A program made the position numbers and the translations under genes. A stretch of 64,000 nt of DNA. It comes from Nocardiopsis sp. NRRL B-16309. GTDB lineage: Bacteria; Actinomycetota; Actinomycetes; Streptosporangiales; Streptosporangiaceae. The notes beneath the pieces are model-generated. The model was not told the DNA's origin and did no database searches. It was given only the letters and a program-made list of their open reading frames with translations. Shown piece by piece: positions 1 through 8,739 of the stretch (the first letter of the stretch is position 1; each line of letters opens with the position of its first letter). The stretch lies in contig NZ_LGEC01000002.1 of NCBI RefSeq assembly GCF_001279585.1, positions 323,584 to 387,583 of the forward strand, read 5' to 3'.

Positions 1-729
1 GTGTTTGAACAGGGCCTGGCGGCGGGTGAGCCCCTTGGCCATCGCGGTGCGCACGAAGTCGGCGCCGAGCACGTCCAGCATCATGTTGCGCTGGTAGCGG
101 GCGAAGGCCGCGAACAGCGCGACGGCCAGGACGAATGTCGGCAGCATCGCGTGGTGCAGGCGGTTGAGCAGGAGTTCCCACCACGTGCCGTCGAATCCGG
201 CCGAGTACTCGCCGGAGTAGCGCAGAAGCTGCGTGCCCAGCCCGTCGTTGACGGAGGAGGCGATGACCTGGACGACGATCGCGATGACCACCGTGGGGAT
301 CGACAGGACGACGAAGGAGGCGGCGGTGGCGGCCTTGTCGAAGCCGCGGTACTGGCGCACGGCGGCGTAGGCGCCCACGGCGATGCCGACGGCGCTGCCC
401 AGGAGGGTGGCGACCGTGATCAGGCGCAGGGTGACCCCGGCCTTCATCCACATCTGCGAGGCGACGTCGCCGCCCTGGATGTTGCGGCCGAAGTCGCCGG
501 TGAGAACGCCGCTCATCCAGGTGGCGTACCGCTCGGCGATGGGGGTCTCGTCGTTGAGGTTCAGCGAGTCGAGTTGGTCGTTGACCGCCTCGGGGGAAGG
601 CGGTGGCTGCATCTGCTCGAAATACGCGCGCGGGTCCAGATGGGTGGCGGCGAGCACGTAGGCGAAACTCGTCGCGATGAAGACCAGTACGACGTAGTTC
701 AGCATCCGCCTGGCCAGGAACTTGCCCAA
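1..729 (-). CDS. ABC transporter permease, DppB/OppB family (partial, 3' end outside window)
   Basis: This is the N-terminal 243 codons of an inner-membrane permease of a peptide/nickel-type ABC importer. A first membrane helix follows directly after the start (LARRMLNYVVLVFIATSFAY). A periplasmic loop comes next, including the family-typical phrase SGVLTGDFGRN, and then helices around VATLLGSAVGIAVGAYAAV and FVVLSIPTVVIAIVVQVIA. The last visible part resembles the EAA-type loop (VRTAMAKGLTRRQALFKH), which contacts the ATPase. I chose the TTG at 729 because GGAG lies six bases upstream and the membrane helix starts at once. The rest of the operon lies to the left of the window. The substrate cannot be told from sequence. 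Confidence 0.85.
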   Translation of the reverse strand, partial: MGKFLARRMLNYVVLVFIATSFAYVLAATHLDPRAYFEQMQPPPSPEAVNDQLDSLNLNDETPIAERYATWMSGVLTGDFGRNIQGGDVASQMWMKAGVTLRLITVATLLGSAVGIAVGAYAAVRQYRGFDKAATAASFVVLSIPTVVIAIVVQVIASSVNDGLGTQLLRYSGEYSAGFDGTWWELLLNRLHHAMLPTFVLAVALFAAFARYQRNMMLDVLGADFVRTAMAKGLTRRQALFKH

Positions 730-1262
730 GAATATCTCCGAACCTCCCAGCCCCGTTCGGCGCCCGACGTGTGGTGTGCGCGGCCGCCTTCGGGGGTGCC
801 TGTGGCCGACCAGGCGTCCTGCCCTCCGATTCACGATCTGTGACCGGAATGTCACGAGCCTGCGGGACGACGGGGCACTCGACGGTAACCACTGAATCAA
901 GAATAGACAACGGTACCGGATTCACGCGTCACCACAAGGTGAATTGTGTGCTTTTTAGAGCAGATTCCGCTTAAATTCGGGATGTCCAAATAATCCTCAT
1001 TGCCGGTGGAATGCGCCTTCTACGGCACACCCACGGCCACCGGCGCCCACATCACGGCGAACTCGAAAATGAGGATACGTGAAGAACATAAACAACGACC
1101 AAAGCCCACAGAGAATGACAAACCATCGTAGAACGGATCGTGTTTTCGCCACGTCGTGCTTCGGGCGCACGGGCGCAGCGCCTCCCGTGGCGGATCCTGT
1201 CCCCACGGCGACCCCGACCACTGGCGTCAATCGTGTCCCCACGGCAGCCACGGCGGCGGGCG
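730..1262. other. Intergenic region between the permease and the glycosyltransferase
   Basis: This 533-base gap contains an unusually AT-rich block (about 890-1140) within otherwise very GC-rich DNA. It should hold the promoter of the leftward permease operon. I see no coding sequence that I can support. A 65-codon plus-strand frame starting at 1079 has no recognisable domain, and its 3' half overlaps the end of the neighbouring gene. Confidence 0.6.
882..910 (-). promoter_or_regulatory. Possible promoter of the ABC permease
   Basis: On the minus strand a TTGTCT (905-910) is followed after 17 bases by TACCGT (882-887). This fits a sigma-70-type -35 box and the relaxed actinobacterial TANNNT -10 box. 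It lies in the most AT-rich part of the gap, about 150 bases ahead of the permease start. The support is pattern only. Confidence 0.3.
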
Positions 1263-2909
1263 TCAGACGCCTCTGACCAGCAGCAGTGACACCGTCTTCA
1301 CTCTGGAATGGGGCGCGGCCGGCCCGTCCGGGGACTCGGCCGGAACACCGGCCACGCGTGCCCGTGTCCGCAGGCGCGGGATCAGCGGCGCCGCCGACCC
1401 CGTACGCGCCGCGCCCCACCACGTCCCGGCCGAGCGCGCGGCGTCCCCCGCCATGCCCAGCGCCGTCCACGTCAGGGGCCCGACCAGCACCGCGCCCCGG
1501 TCGGCGCGCCAGGAGGCCAGGTGCGGCAGTACCAGCGCGGCACCGGCCACCAGGGCGATCCGCCGACCGCCGCGCCCGCGCCGCAGGGCACACGCCACCG
1601 CCACCGACGCGGCCACCGACGCGGCCACCGGCCACCACGCCTCCCGTGCCGCACGCGCGCCCAGGCGAGCCGTGTGCGCCACGTCCCCGGCCACCAGCCG
1701 CACCGTCTCCGGCCAGGGCGGCACCGCGCCGTCGGGCTCCTCCCGCACCGCCGCGACGCCCGCGAGCACCGCGACGGCCGCCCCCGCGCCGGGACGCCCC
1801 GACGCCGCCAGCGCCAGGCCCACGGCGCCTTCCGGGGACAGCTCGGGGCCCGCGGCCCGGCGTCCGTGCCGCCGGGCCAGCGGGGCCGCCCGCGCCCCCG
1901 CGGCGAAGCAGGCGCGCAGGTAGCCGCCGAGATCGGTCACGGGGCGCGCCCAGACGCGGGCGCGCGGCTCGTAGCGGACCGTCCTGCCCTCCCCCGCCAG
2001 GCACCACACCAGGTCCAGTTCGGCGCCCGACCGCAGTTCGGGCCGAAGCGCCCACCCGCCGGTCGCACCGGCCCGCCGCGACCCGTCCTGCGCCCCCGAA
2101 GCCGTGGAAGTGCCGTCGAGCGCGGACCGGCGCAGCACGAGGGCGGGCAGGGGCCGCAGGGGGTCCGCGGCGGTGTGCTCGTTGGCGGCACCCGGCTGTC
2201 CCGGGCCCTGGCCCCACGGCAGGACCGGCGCCGGGTCCGCGCCGCGGTCCGCCCCCGTGCGAGCGGCGGCGACGGCGGCCACGACCTGGCGCCAGTGGCC
2301 CGCCGCCCGGGGGCGTTCGGTCAGCACGCGCGGGACGACGGCGGCCACGGCGGGATCGGCGAAGTGTCCCAGGGCGGCGTCGAGCCACCCGCGGCCTGGA
2401 CGGGATCCGGACTCCAGCAGCGCCACGAACTCGGCCGCGCACACGCGCAGGGCCTCGGCGCGGGCCTCGGGGCCGCCGGAGGGCCCGGGCACGATCCGGG
2501 CGCCGCGAGCGCGCGCGGCCCAGGCGCGGGGCCCGGTCGCGCCGACGACCACCGGCCGGACGTCCGGATGCAGTTCGGCGAGGCGGTCCAGCGTCCGGGC
2601 CAGCCCGTGCGCGCCGGCCTGGCCCACCACGGCCACGTCCACGTCCGCGGCGGACCGAAACGGGACCGGCGGCAGGGGGCGGGGGTGGGCGAGCCCCTCC
2701 TCGATGAGCACACGCGCCAGGACGCGTTCGGTCCAGCCGCTGGGGGCGGACCCGCTCGACCAGCGGATCACCGCACTGAGCTGCGAGGGCGTCAGCCGCA
2801 GTGCGCGCGGCGGGCTTCCGCCCACCAGGACGTGGCCTTCGTCGGCCAGCCGCACGGCCCGGTCGATCTCGACGCCGAGGCCGGGCGGCAGGGGGGAGGG
2901 GGAAGCCAT
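1263..2909 (-). CDS. MftF-like glycosyltransferase, divergent and orphan
   Basis: The 548-residue protein resembles MftF, the family-2 glycosyltransferase that decorates the redox cofactor mycofactocin. Family-typical stretches are the N-terminal LPPG..V.IDRAVRL and VLVGGSPPRALRL, EFVALL (about 165), GRGWLDAALGHF (about 178), VRYEPRARVWA (about 315) and the segment around ACFAAGARAAPLARRHG. The C-terminal third has hydrophobic, membrane-associating segments (about 430-490). The site that carries Asp-x-Asp in GT-A enzymes reads LESGSRP here, and the second acidic motif reads AELDLVW, so metal binding may be altered. No mftA-E gene is visible on either side. The start ATG at 2909 has only a weak ribosome-binding site. 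The fold is confident; activity is not. Confidence 0.75.
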   Translation of the reverse strand: MASPSPLPPGLGVEIDRAVRLADEGHVLVGGSPPRALRLTPSQLSAVIRWSSGSAPSGWTERVLARVLIEEGLAHPRPLPPVPFRSAADVDVAVVGQAGAHGLARTLDRLAELHPDVRPVVVGATGPRAWAARARGARIVPGPSGGPEARAEALRVCAAEFVALLESGSRPGRGWLDAALGHFADPAVAAVVPRVLTERPRAAGHWRQVVAAVAAARTGADRGADPAPVLPWGQGPGQPGAANEHTAADPLRPLPALVLRRSALDGTSTASGAQDGSRRAGATGGWALRPELRSGAELDLVWCLAGEGRTVRYEPRARVWARPVTDLGGYLRACFAAGARAAPLARRHGRRAAGPELSPEGAVGLALAASGRPGAGAAVAVLAGVAAVREEPDGAVPPWPETVRLVAGDVAHTARLGARAAREAWWPVAASVAASVAVACALRRGRGGRRIALVAGAALVLPHLASWRADRGAVLVGPLTWTALGMAGDAARSAGTWWGAARTGSAAPLIPRLRTRARVAGVPAESPDGPAAPHSRVKTVSLLLVRGV

Positions 2910-3443
2910 GCTTCATACCCTGTCGCGTCCGGCACGGGGGACGCAAGACCGGGCGTGTCCCAGAATTCAGCAGCGCGTGACCTAATTGTTATCTTGCTGC
3001 GGAGGCCCCTGGGACGGCGAAACCTCGCCGATATCCGGCCCTGACCGAACCTGTGACTCTGGTAGAGATCCTCTTTAACCAGTTCAAGCGGGGTTATCCT
3101 GGCCAAGCCAGGTCGGCCGGGTGCCCAGGGAGGTACGGAGCGTATGCTATGCCCGACTACGCCCTTCAGTGTCGCAGGGCACATGCGACCGCTGTCATGA
3201 CCCACCTTCCCACCGGCACCACCCTTCGACGGAAAGCCCGACGGCTTCTCCCGCACCGCTCGTCGCCGCCCTCGAACCGCGCACCCCGCGGCACAGCAAA
3301 GCATCCCTCCCTGCCCCAGGGGGCTCCGACCTGTGTGTCCAGTCAGCGCCGTGACCCGCACCACGCGGGCATGGACGCCGCGAGGGCCAGGCGTTCACAT
3401 GCCATGCCCTACGCGAACACACGTCACCGGGGAGTACACCCAC
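2910..3443. other. Intergenic region with divergent promoters
   Basis: These 534 bases separate the leftward glycosyltransferase from a rightward ATPase gene and should contain both promoters. The stretch 2980-3110 is comparatively AT-rich. I looked for a small mycofactocin precursor (mftA) next to the glycosyltransferase and found no frame with its typical C-terminal Val-Tyr end. No gene is supported here. Confidence 0.5.
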
Positions 3444-4016
3444 ATGTGTGAGACCGCACGACCGCGCAGCACCGTCGTCACCTGCCACGCGCACGACCCG
3501 ACCTCGCGCGTCGGCCCCTCCTGGCCGGGCCCCGGCACGCCCGCTTCGTCCCGTCCCTTACAACGTCCGGCGAATTCCATGGAAGAGCGCACACCGCACA
3601 GCACCGAGACCGTCCCCCGCACCCTGAGACGGCGGTTCCCCGGGCTGCCCAGCCAGATCGCCTACGCCCGCAGGTTCGTGGCCCGGCAGCTGGCGGACTC
3701 ACCGGAACTCACCACCGCGACCCTCCTGACCAGTGAGCTCGCCACGAACGCGATCACGCACAGCGCGTCGGGGATGGCCACCGGCAAGTTCGAGGTGTGC
3801 GTGCGCCTGTCGTCGGGATGGGCGCGGGTGGAGGTCCGGGACCTGGGCAACGTGATGGAAGCACCCCAGCCCCAGCACCGGGACCCCTACGACACCGACG
3901 AACACGGTCGGGGCCTGGATCTGGTCGAGGCGCTGGCCAGCACATGGGGATCCGAGCCCCGTGTGGACGGCATGGGCCGGATGGTCTGGTTCGAGTTGAC
4001 GTGGGACGAGGACTAG
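3444..4016 (+). CDS. ATP-binding protein, RsbW-like anti-sigma HATPase_c_2 family
   Basis: This is a cytoplasmic single-domain GHKL ATPase of 190 residues. The N-box region reads TSELATNAITHS (about residues 98-109), the G1-like motif VEVRDLG (about 132) and the glycine-rich G2 HGRGLDLVEALA (about 155). The last 140 residues form the domain; the first 50 or so look unstructured. Such proteins bind ATP and sequester or phosphorylate sigma-factor partners, but no partner is encoded next to it. I chose the ATG at 3444 because GGGGAG lies nine bases upstream. An internal ATG at 3579 would give a minimal domain but has no clear ribosome-binding site. Confidence 0.8.
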   Translation: MCETARPRSTVVTCHAHDPTSRVGPSWPGPGTPASSRPLQRPANSMEERTPHSTETVPRTLRRRFPGLPSQIAYARRFVARQLADSPELTTATLLTSELATNAITHSASGMATGKFEVCVRLSSGWARVEVRDLGNVMEAPQPQHRDPYDTDEHGRGLDLVEALASTWGSEPRVDGMGRMVWFELTWDED

Positions 4017-4023
4017 CGGACGC

Positions 4024-4179
4024 CTACTTCTCGGGCGCCTCCACCTCGCCGTCACCGTCGGTCGGCGTCAGCCGGTAGCGCTCGTACAGTTCGCGTGCGT
4101 AGTCCTTCGCCGCCTGCGAGGGCTCCTCCCCCAGTTCGGCGCGGACAAGGTCGTCAAGGCTCTTGTTCGTGTCATCCAT
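4024..4179 (-). CDS. Small acidic protein of unknown function (51 aa)
   Basis: The 51-residue product begins MDDTNKSLDDLVRAELG and ends in an acidic tail. A central helix (AAKDYARELYERYRL) is likely. I recognise no domain with certainty. It resembles small hypothetical proteins that are common in Nocardiopsis and Streptomyces genomes. It is convergent with the ATPase gene, with only 7 bases between the two stop codons. A longer in-frame extension to 4332 exists, but its composition looks non-coding, so the short form starting at 4179 is preferred. Confidence 0.55.
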   Translation of the reverse strand: MDDTNKSLDDLVRAELGEEPSQAAKDYARELYERYRLTPTDGDGEVEAPEK

Positions 4180-4311
4180 GTGACGCAGCCTGCCTGTAGT
4201 GCGCGGATAGCACAAATCGCCGCCCCGGTGACGCACGATCGCGCCCGGTGGTCCCCGGCTTCCCGCGACCTCGCACGCGCCCCGGAACGAGCGGAGGCCC
4301 CTGTAAAGCAC

Positions 4312-4342
4312 AGGGCGCCCCGTGGCTTCCACGGGGCGCCCT
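4312..4342 (-). terminator. Terminator hairpin after the RND pump gene
   Basis: A perfect 14-bp stem (arm AGGGCGCCCCGTGG) with a 3-base loop begins 12 bases after the pump stop codon. On the minus strand it is followed by TGTGCTTTAC. Position and structure fit an intrinsic terminator, although the U-tract is short, as is usual in actinobacteria. Confidence 0.7.
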
Positions 4343-4354
4343 CACGGTGGACGG

Positions 4355-7300
4355 TCAGCGACCGACCGGCTCCTCGGCGCGCTCGTGCGCACCGCCTCCG
4401 CCGTCCGCTCCGCCGGACTCCGCGGCCGTCGTGACCGAACCCGCCCGGCCCTTCCGGGCGGCGCGGCGCTCACGGCGCGCCTCCCGCTTGGCCGCCCGGC
4501 GCTCCTTGCGCCACTCCACCAGCTGGTAGAGGACGGGGAGCAGGATCAGCGTCAGCAGTGTCGAGGACACCAGTCCGCCGATCACCACGATCGCGACCGG
4601 GGCCGAGACGAACGCTCCGCCGCCGGCCAGGCCGGTGGCCATGGGCAGCAGGGCCGCGATGGTCCCCGCCGCCGTCATCAGGATCGGCCGCAGACGGTGC
4701 CTGGCACCCTCCACGATCGCCTCGCCCAGTTCCATGCCCTTGTTGCGGTTCTGGTTGATCAGGTCCAGCAGGACGATGGCGTTGGTGATGACGATGCCGA
4801 TGAGCATCACCATGCCGATCAGTGCCGCGGCGCCCAGCGGTGTGCCGGTCAGCAGCAGCAGGGCGAGCGAGCCGGTGGCCGCGAAGGGCACCGAGACCAG
4901 CATCAGCAGCGGCTGGATCAGGCTCTTGAACGTCGCCACCATGATCAGGTAGCAGATGACGATCGCGGCGAGCAGCGCCAGGCCGAGCTGCATGAAGCCC
5001 TCGGTCTGGTCCTCGCTGACACCGCCGATGGTGGCGGCGGCGCCCGAGGGCAGGTCCAGGGCCTCCACGGCCTGCATGACCTCGGCACTCACCGTGCCCA
5101 GGTCGGACCCGGTCACGGTGGCCGACACGTTCGCGCTGGTGACCCCGTCCACCCGGGTCAGCTCGGGTGCCTGGAGCACCTCCTCGACCTCGGCGACCTC
5201 GGAGAGCTCGATCTCCTCTCCGGCGGGCGTGGAGAGCGGCAGTTCCTCCAGCTCCTCCACGGTCTCCGGCGCGTCCTGGACGCGGACCACCACGTCGTGG
5301 CGGGCGTCGTCGAGGGTCGCGGTGCCCACGCGCCGGCCCTGGAAGGCGGCGGTGACCGCCTGGCCGACCGTCGCCTCGGACAGGCCCTGGTCGGCCGCCT
5401 CCTCGGCGTCGACGTGCACCTCCAGAGCGGACTGGGAGGCGGAGACGCCGTTGACGACGTCGTCGAGACCGTCGATCCCGTCCAGTTCCCGGGCGACCTC
5501 GTCCGTGGCCTCGGTCAGGGTCTCCTGGTCCTCGGCGGTGACCTGGACGACGATGTCGGACGTGGAGCCCATGCCGCCGGACGAGTCCAGTCGCGGCTCG
5601 AACTCGGTGTCGATCTCGGCGAACGCGTCGCGCAGCACGTCGCGGTTGCGCAGCTGGTCGGATTCGGGGTCGGCGGTGATGGTGTAGGAGATCTCGTCGG
5701 AGCCCCCGCCCATCATCGGGTCGTTGCCCCCGACACTGACCTGGTAGGAGTCGATCCAGGCCATCCCGGCCAGGACCTCCTCGACCTTGGCCGCCTCCTC
5801 GTCCGCGGCGTCCAGCGACGTGCCGGGCTCCAGCTCCTGGACGGCCATGTAGGTGTTCTCCTCGGCCTGGCCGAGCCAGTCGGTCTCCGCGGTGGTGGCC
5901 ATGGCGACCGTTCCGCCCACGATGACGACCGAGGCGGCCAGAGTGATCGCCGTGGCGCTCCTGCGCTTGGTGGTGATCCACCGGATGACCGGGAGGTACG
6001 CGCGCTGGAGCGGACGGCGCTTCTCGCGCTCGCTCTCCTGGCGTTCGAGCTCCTCCTGGGAGACGTCGCCGACCTGGCGCGGGCGCAGGAACCAGTAGCA
6101 CAGCACCGGCGTGATGGTGAGGGCCACGAGCAGCGAGGCGGCCAGCGCCAGGCTGCTGGTCACGGCGAAGGGTGTGAAGAGCTCGCCGACCATGCCGCCG
6201 ACGAAGGCCAGCGGCAGGAAGACGGCGATGGTGGCGAAGGAGGACGAGGCCACGGCGGTGGCGACCTCGCGCACACCGTCCTTGACCGCGGTCATGCGTT
6301 CCTTGCCGTAGTCCATGTGGCGGCGGATGTTCTCCAGCACCACGATGGAGTCGTCCACCACGCGGCCGATGGCGATCGTGATCGCGGCCATGGTCAGCAT
6401 GTTGAGGGTGAACCCGAACGCCTGCATGCCCAGGAAGGACACCAGCAGCGAGGCCGGGATCGAGACCGCGATGACCAGCGTGGAGCGGATGGAGAGCAGG
6501 AACACCAGGATGACGATGACCGCGGCGACCAGGCCGTAGCCGCCGGCCTCGAACATGTCGGTGATGGAGTCGTTGATGAAGGGCGCCTGGTCGAAGACGA
6601 CGGAGACGTTGATGTCGTCGCCGAGCACGTCGGCCTGCTCGTCCAGGACGTTCTGGATGCCTTCGGAGATCTCGACGGTGTTGCCGTCGGGCATGGCCAT
6701 GATCATCAGCGCGATGCTGGGGTCGCCGTCCAGGCGGGCGATGCTGCCGGAGTCCTGGGAGACGAGCTCGACCTCGGCGACGTCGGAGATCTGGACGGGC
6801 TCGGGCGCGGCGGCCGGGGGCGCACCGGGGACCGCGGCCGACTGGTCGACGCCCTGCTGGGGCTGCACCCACAGCTCCTCGACCGCTTCCAGGGAGGTGA
6901 GCTGCTCACCCGTGGTGACGCTCAGGGAGCGGCCGTCCTCGTCGATGGAGCCGCCGGCCATGAGCAGGCCGCTGGTCTCCAGGGCCTGGCCGACGTCGTT
7001 CGACGTGACGCCGGCGTCCTCCATCTCGTCCTCGTCCAGGACGACCTCGACGTCCTCGCCGGGCACCCCGGTGAGGTTGGCGGCGCGCACGCCGGGCACG
7101 GACTCCAGCTCGGGCAGGAGCACGTTCTCGACGGTGGAGGCCATCGCCTGCTCGTCGCCGCTCTCGGTGCTGGCGGCGAGCATGACCACGGGGAACATGT
7201 CCGTGCTCATGGACATGACGTTGGTGTCGACCCCGTCGGGCAGGAACCCGGCGACCTGGTCGACCGCGACCTGGGTCTCGCGTACGAGCGCGTCCTGGTC

Positions 7301-7600
7301 CTGGCCGTAGTCGAACTCCGCCATGATCTGGACGGAGCCCGTGCTGCTGGTGGAGTTGACCGAGGTGACGCCCTCGACACCCTGGACGGCCTGCTCCAGC
7401 GGTTCGGTGACCTGGCCCTCCATCACCGTGGGGGTGGCGCCTTCGTAGGTCCCCGAGACCATGACCATCGGCAGCGAGAACTCGGGGAAGAGCTCGCGCT
7501 TGGCCGACATGGCCGCGAGGACCCCGAAGAAGAGGATGGCCAGAGTGATGAGGAGGACCAGCGCCCGGTTGCCGAGCGACACGACCGAGAGTCGATTCAT
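4355..7600 (-). CDS. RND efflux transporter, HAE1/AcrB-like (SwrC/YerP type)
   Basis: The 1081-residue inner-membrane pump has the RND two-half plan. TM1 starts at once (NRALVLLITLAILFFGVLAA), followed by porter domains, TM2-6 (about 320-520), a second TM after residue 530 and a second helix bundle (about 880-1030). Proton-relay acidic residues occur in the TM4 stretch IGRVVDDSIVVLENI. The family exports drugs, surfactants or lipids with proton-motive force. The C-terminus is a highly basic tail rich in Arg, Lys and Ala. No periplasmic adaptor gene is adjacent, as expected for Gram-positive bacteria. The ATG at 7600 is preferred because AAGGGAG precedes it by 7 bases; the extra 57 upstream codons lack homology-like features. 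The substrate is unknown. Confidence 0.9.
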   Translation of the reverse strand: MNRLSVVSLGNRALVLLITLAILFFGVLAAMSAKRELFPEFSLPMVMVSGTYEGATPTVMEGQVTEPLEQAVQGVEGVTSVNSTSSTGSVQIMAEFDYGQDQDALVRETQVAVDQVAGFLPDGVDTNVMSMSTDMFPVVMLAASTESGDEQAMASTVENVLLPELESVPGVRAANLTGVPGEDVEVVLDEDEMEDAGVTSNDVGQALETSGLLMAGGSIDEDGRSLSVTTGEQLTSLEAVEELWVQPQQGVDQSAAVPGAPPAAAPEPVQISDVAEVELVSQDSGSIARLDGDPSIALMIMAMPDGNTVEISEGIQNVLDEQADVLGDDINVSVVFDQAPFINDSITDMFEAGGYGLVAAVIVILVFLLSIRSTLVIAVSIPASLLVSFLGMQAFGFTLNMLTMAAITIAIGRVVDDSIVVLENIRRHMDYGKERMTAVKDGVREVATAVASSSFATIAVFLPLAFVGGMVGELFTPFAVTSSLALAASLLVALTITPVLCYWFLRPRQVGDVSQEELERQESEREKRRPLQRAYLPVIRWITTKRRSATAITLAASVVIVGGTVAMATTAETDWLGQAEENTYMAVQELEPGTSLDAADEEAAKVEEVLAGMAWIDSYQVSVGGNDPMMGGGSDEISYTITADPESDQLRNRDVLRDAFAEIDTEFEPRLDSSGGMGSTSDIVVQVTAEDQETLTEATDEVARELDGIDGLDDVVNGVSASQSALEVHVDAEEAADQGLSEATVGQAVTAAFQGRRVGTATLDDARHDVVVRVQDAPETVEELEELPLSTPAGEEIELSEVAEVEEVLQAPELTRVDGVTSANVSATVTGSDLGTVSAEVMQAVEALDLPSGAAATIGGVSEDQTEGFMQLGLALLAAIVICYLIMVATFKSLIQPLLMLVSVPFAATGSLALLLLTGTPLGAAALIGMVMLIGIVITNAIVLLDLINQNRNKGMELGEAIVEGARHRLRPILMTAAGTIAALLPMATGLAGGGAFVSAPVAIVVIGGLVSSTLLTLILLPVLYQLVEWRKERRAAKREARRERRAARKGRAGSVTTAAESGGADGGGGAHERAEEPVGR

Positions 7601-8222
7601 GCGGTCGCTCCCTTCGTGGAGTGGCCGACCGTCCCCGCGGGGGGACGGTCGGTGCCACGGACCCTGATGGCCGATCTGGACATGAGAGTTTCTCGCTCCT
7701 AGTTCGCTGCTGGTTCGCTGCCGTACGGACCGCCGGACCGTCCCGTGTCGCGAGCCCGAAAGCCGACGCACGCCGGTGTGCCGATCACGTGACCGGTCCT
7801 CGAAAGTTGTGTGGGAGATACTGGCTCCGAGCCCAAGTGCCCGGCCCGCGCTCGCGGGCGGTGCTTTCGCCGGGGCGCGCTTCTCACCCTACTTCGCGAC
7901 ATATCGGAAGTTGCGTCCGTCGGGCGCGGTTCAGGGAAGTCTCAGGGTCGCGTCAGCCTTCTGTCAGGGTCCACCCCGACCAAAGTCGGAGGCGTTCTCC
8001 GGGAGCCCCGCATTTCGCCGTGTGGCGTGGCCCTTCGCGGGCGCACAGGAGTTGTGCACGTCACATTTGCTTTCCGACCGAACGCGCGCCGTTTCGCATA
8101 CCCGAATGACACGTCCGAGAACTCTGTGTCAACGCGCGGGCGAATCGGCGCGGGCGCGAAAGGCGCCTTTCGACCGCTCGCCCGGGCGCGGGACGGACGT
8201 CGGCCGTCACGCCGTCGGACGG
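7601..8222. other. Intergenic region upstream of the RND pump
   Basis: The 622-base gap lies between the pump start and the ArsR gene stop, both on the minus strand. It should hold the pump promoter and a long leader. A strong hairpin sits at 7621-7658. Short direct repeats of the type TTCGCTGC/TTCGCTCC occur at about 7690-7720. I see no convincing coding frame. Confidence 0.5.
7621..7658 (-). repeat. Hairpin in the 5' leader of the RND pump mRNA
   Basis: CCGACCGTCCCC (7625-7636) and its perfect complement (7641-7652) are separated by GCGG. The stem is extended by GTGG/CCAC after a 2-base bulge. It lies only about 20 bases ahead of the pump start on the transcribed strand. It could be an attenuator or an operator; nothing in the sequence distinguishes these. 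Confidence 0.45.
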
Positions 8223-8591
8223 TCAGGCCGTCCGCGCCCGCTCCTCGGCCGGCTCGTGCGGTTCGTGCGGTTCGTGCGGCTCGTGCGGCTGCGCGGTGCC
8301 CCACACGACCCTCAGCAGGTCGTCGAGCGCGTGCGCGAGGGAGTCGTCGACCAGTTCGTAGCTGACCTGGCGCCCTCGGGCATGGGTGCGCACCAGGCCG
8401 CAGTCGCGCAGGCAGGCCAGGTGGTTGGAGACGTTCTGGCGCGTCAGTCCGAGCTGGTCGGCCAGCCCCGCCGGATAGTGGGGACCGTCGAGGAGGGCGA
8501 GGAGGAGACGGCTGCGCGTGGGATCCGACAGCGCGCGGCCGAGACGGTGGATGGCGGAGAGGCGCTGCTCGGCGGTCAACATGAAAATCAT
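8223..8591 (-). CDS. ArsR/SmtB-family metalloregulatory repressor with His-Glu-Pro tail
   Basis: The 122-residue winged-helix repressor has the ArsR core: RLGRALSDPTRSRLLLALL, then the recognition region LGLTRQNVSNHLACLRDCGL (about 45-64) and a beta wing (GRQVSYELV). The C-terminus carries four consecutive Pro-His-Glu triplets, probably a metal-binding tail that is not part of the usual family core. It is divergent from a cation-diffusion exporter, which it very likely represses until metal binds. Two ATG codons (8591 and 8582) are possible. Neither has a strong ribosome-binding site, so a leaderless or near-leaderless message is possible. Confidence 0.88.
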   Translation of the reverse strand: MIFMLTAEQRLSAIHRLGRALSDPTRSRLLLALLDGPHYPAGLADQLGLTRQNVSNHLACLRDCGLVRTHARGRQVSYELVDDSLAHALDDLLRVVWGTAQPHEPHEPHEPHEPAEERARTA

Positions 8592-8604
8592 TGTACATAA
8601 GTTG

Positions 8605-8636
8605 CTGTATAGACAGCCTGGACTGTATAAACAGTC
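8605..8636. promoter_or_regulatory. Twin operator-like palindromes between arsR and the CDF exporter
   Basis: CTGTATAGACAG (8605-8616) and CTGTATAAACAG (8623-8634) are two near-identical 12-bp palindromes whose starts are 18 bp apart. The second sits inside the longer perfect arm pair GACTGT/ACAGTC. They lie just ahead of the repressor start and about 105 bases before the exporter, in an AT-rich patch. This is the natural place for the ArsR repressor to bind. The sequence differs from the classical 12-2-12 SmtB site. Confidence 0.65.
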
Positions 8637-8739
8637 GTGACTGAACTGTCCGAGCCCCGGGCACGGCCACGCGCACGGACGCGGACGGGCACGGGCACGG
8701 GCACACGGCGGCCGACGGACCGAGACGACGGGGGAACCG

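Noticed and set aside
997..2946. Longer minus-strand frame overlapping the MftF-like gene
   Set aside because: The 548-codon frame carries the glycosyltransferase motifs; the longer one is Arg/Pro/Gly-rich without domains.
2910..3443. Search for a mycofactocin precursor gene mftA beside the MftF-like gene
   Set aside because: No small frame with the expected C-terminal Val-Tyr motif was found.
4322..7702. Very long plus-strand frame (about 1126 codons) opposite the RND pump
   Set aside because: It is antisense to a clear membrane pump, has the His/Gln/Asp-rich composition typical of GC-rich antisense frames, and no domain.
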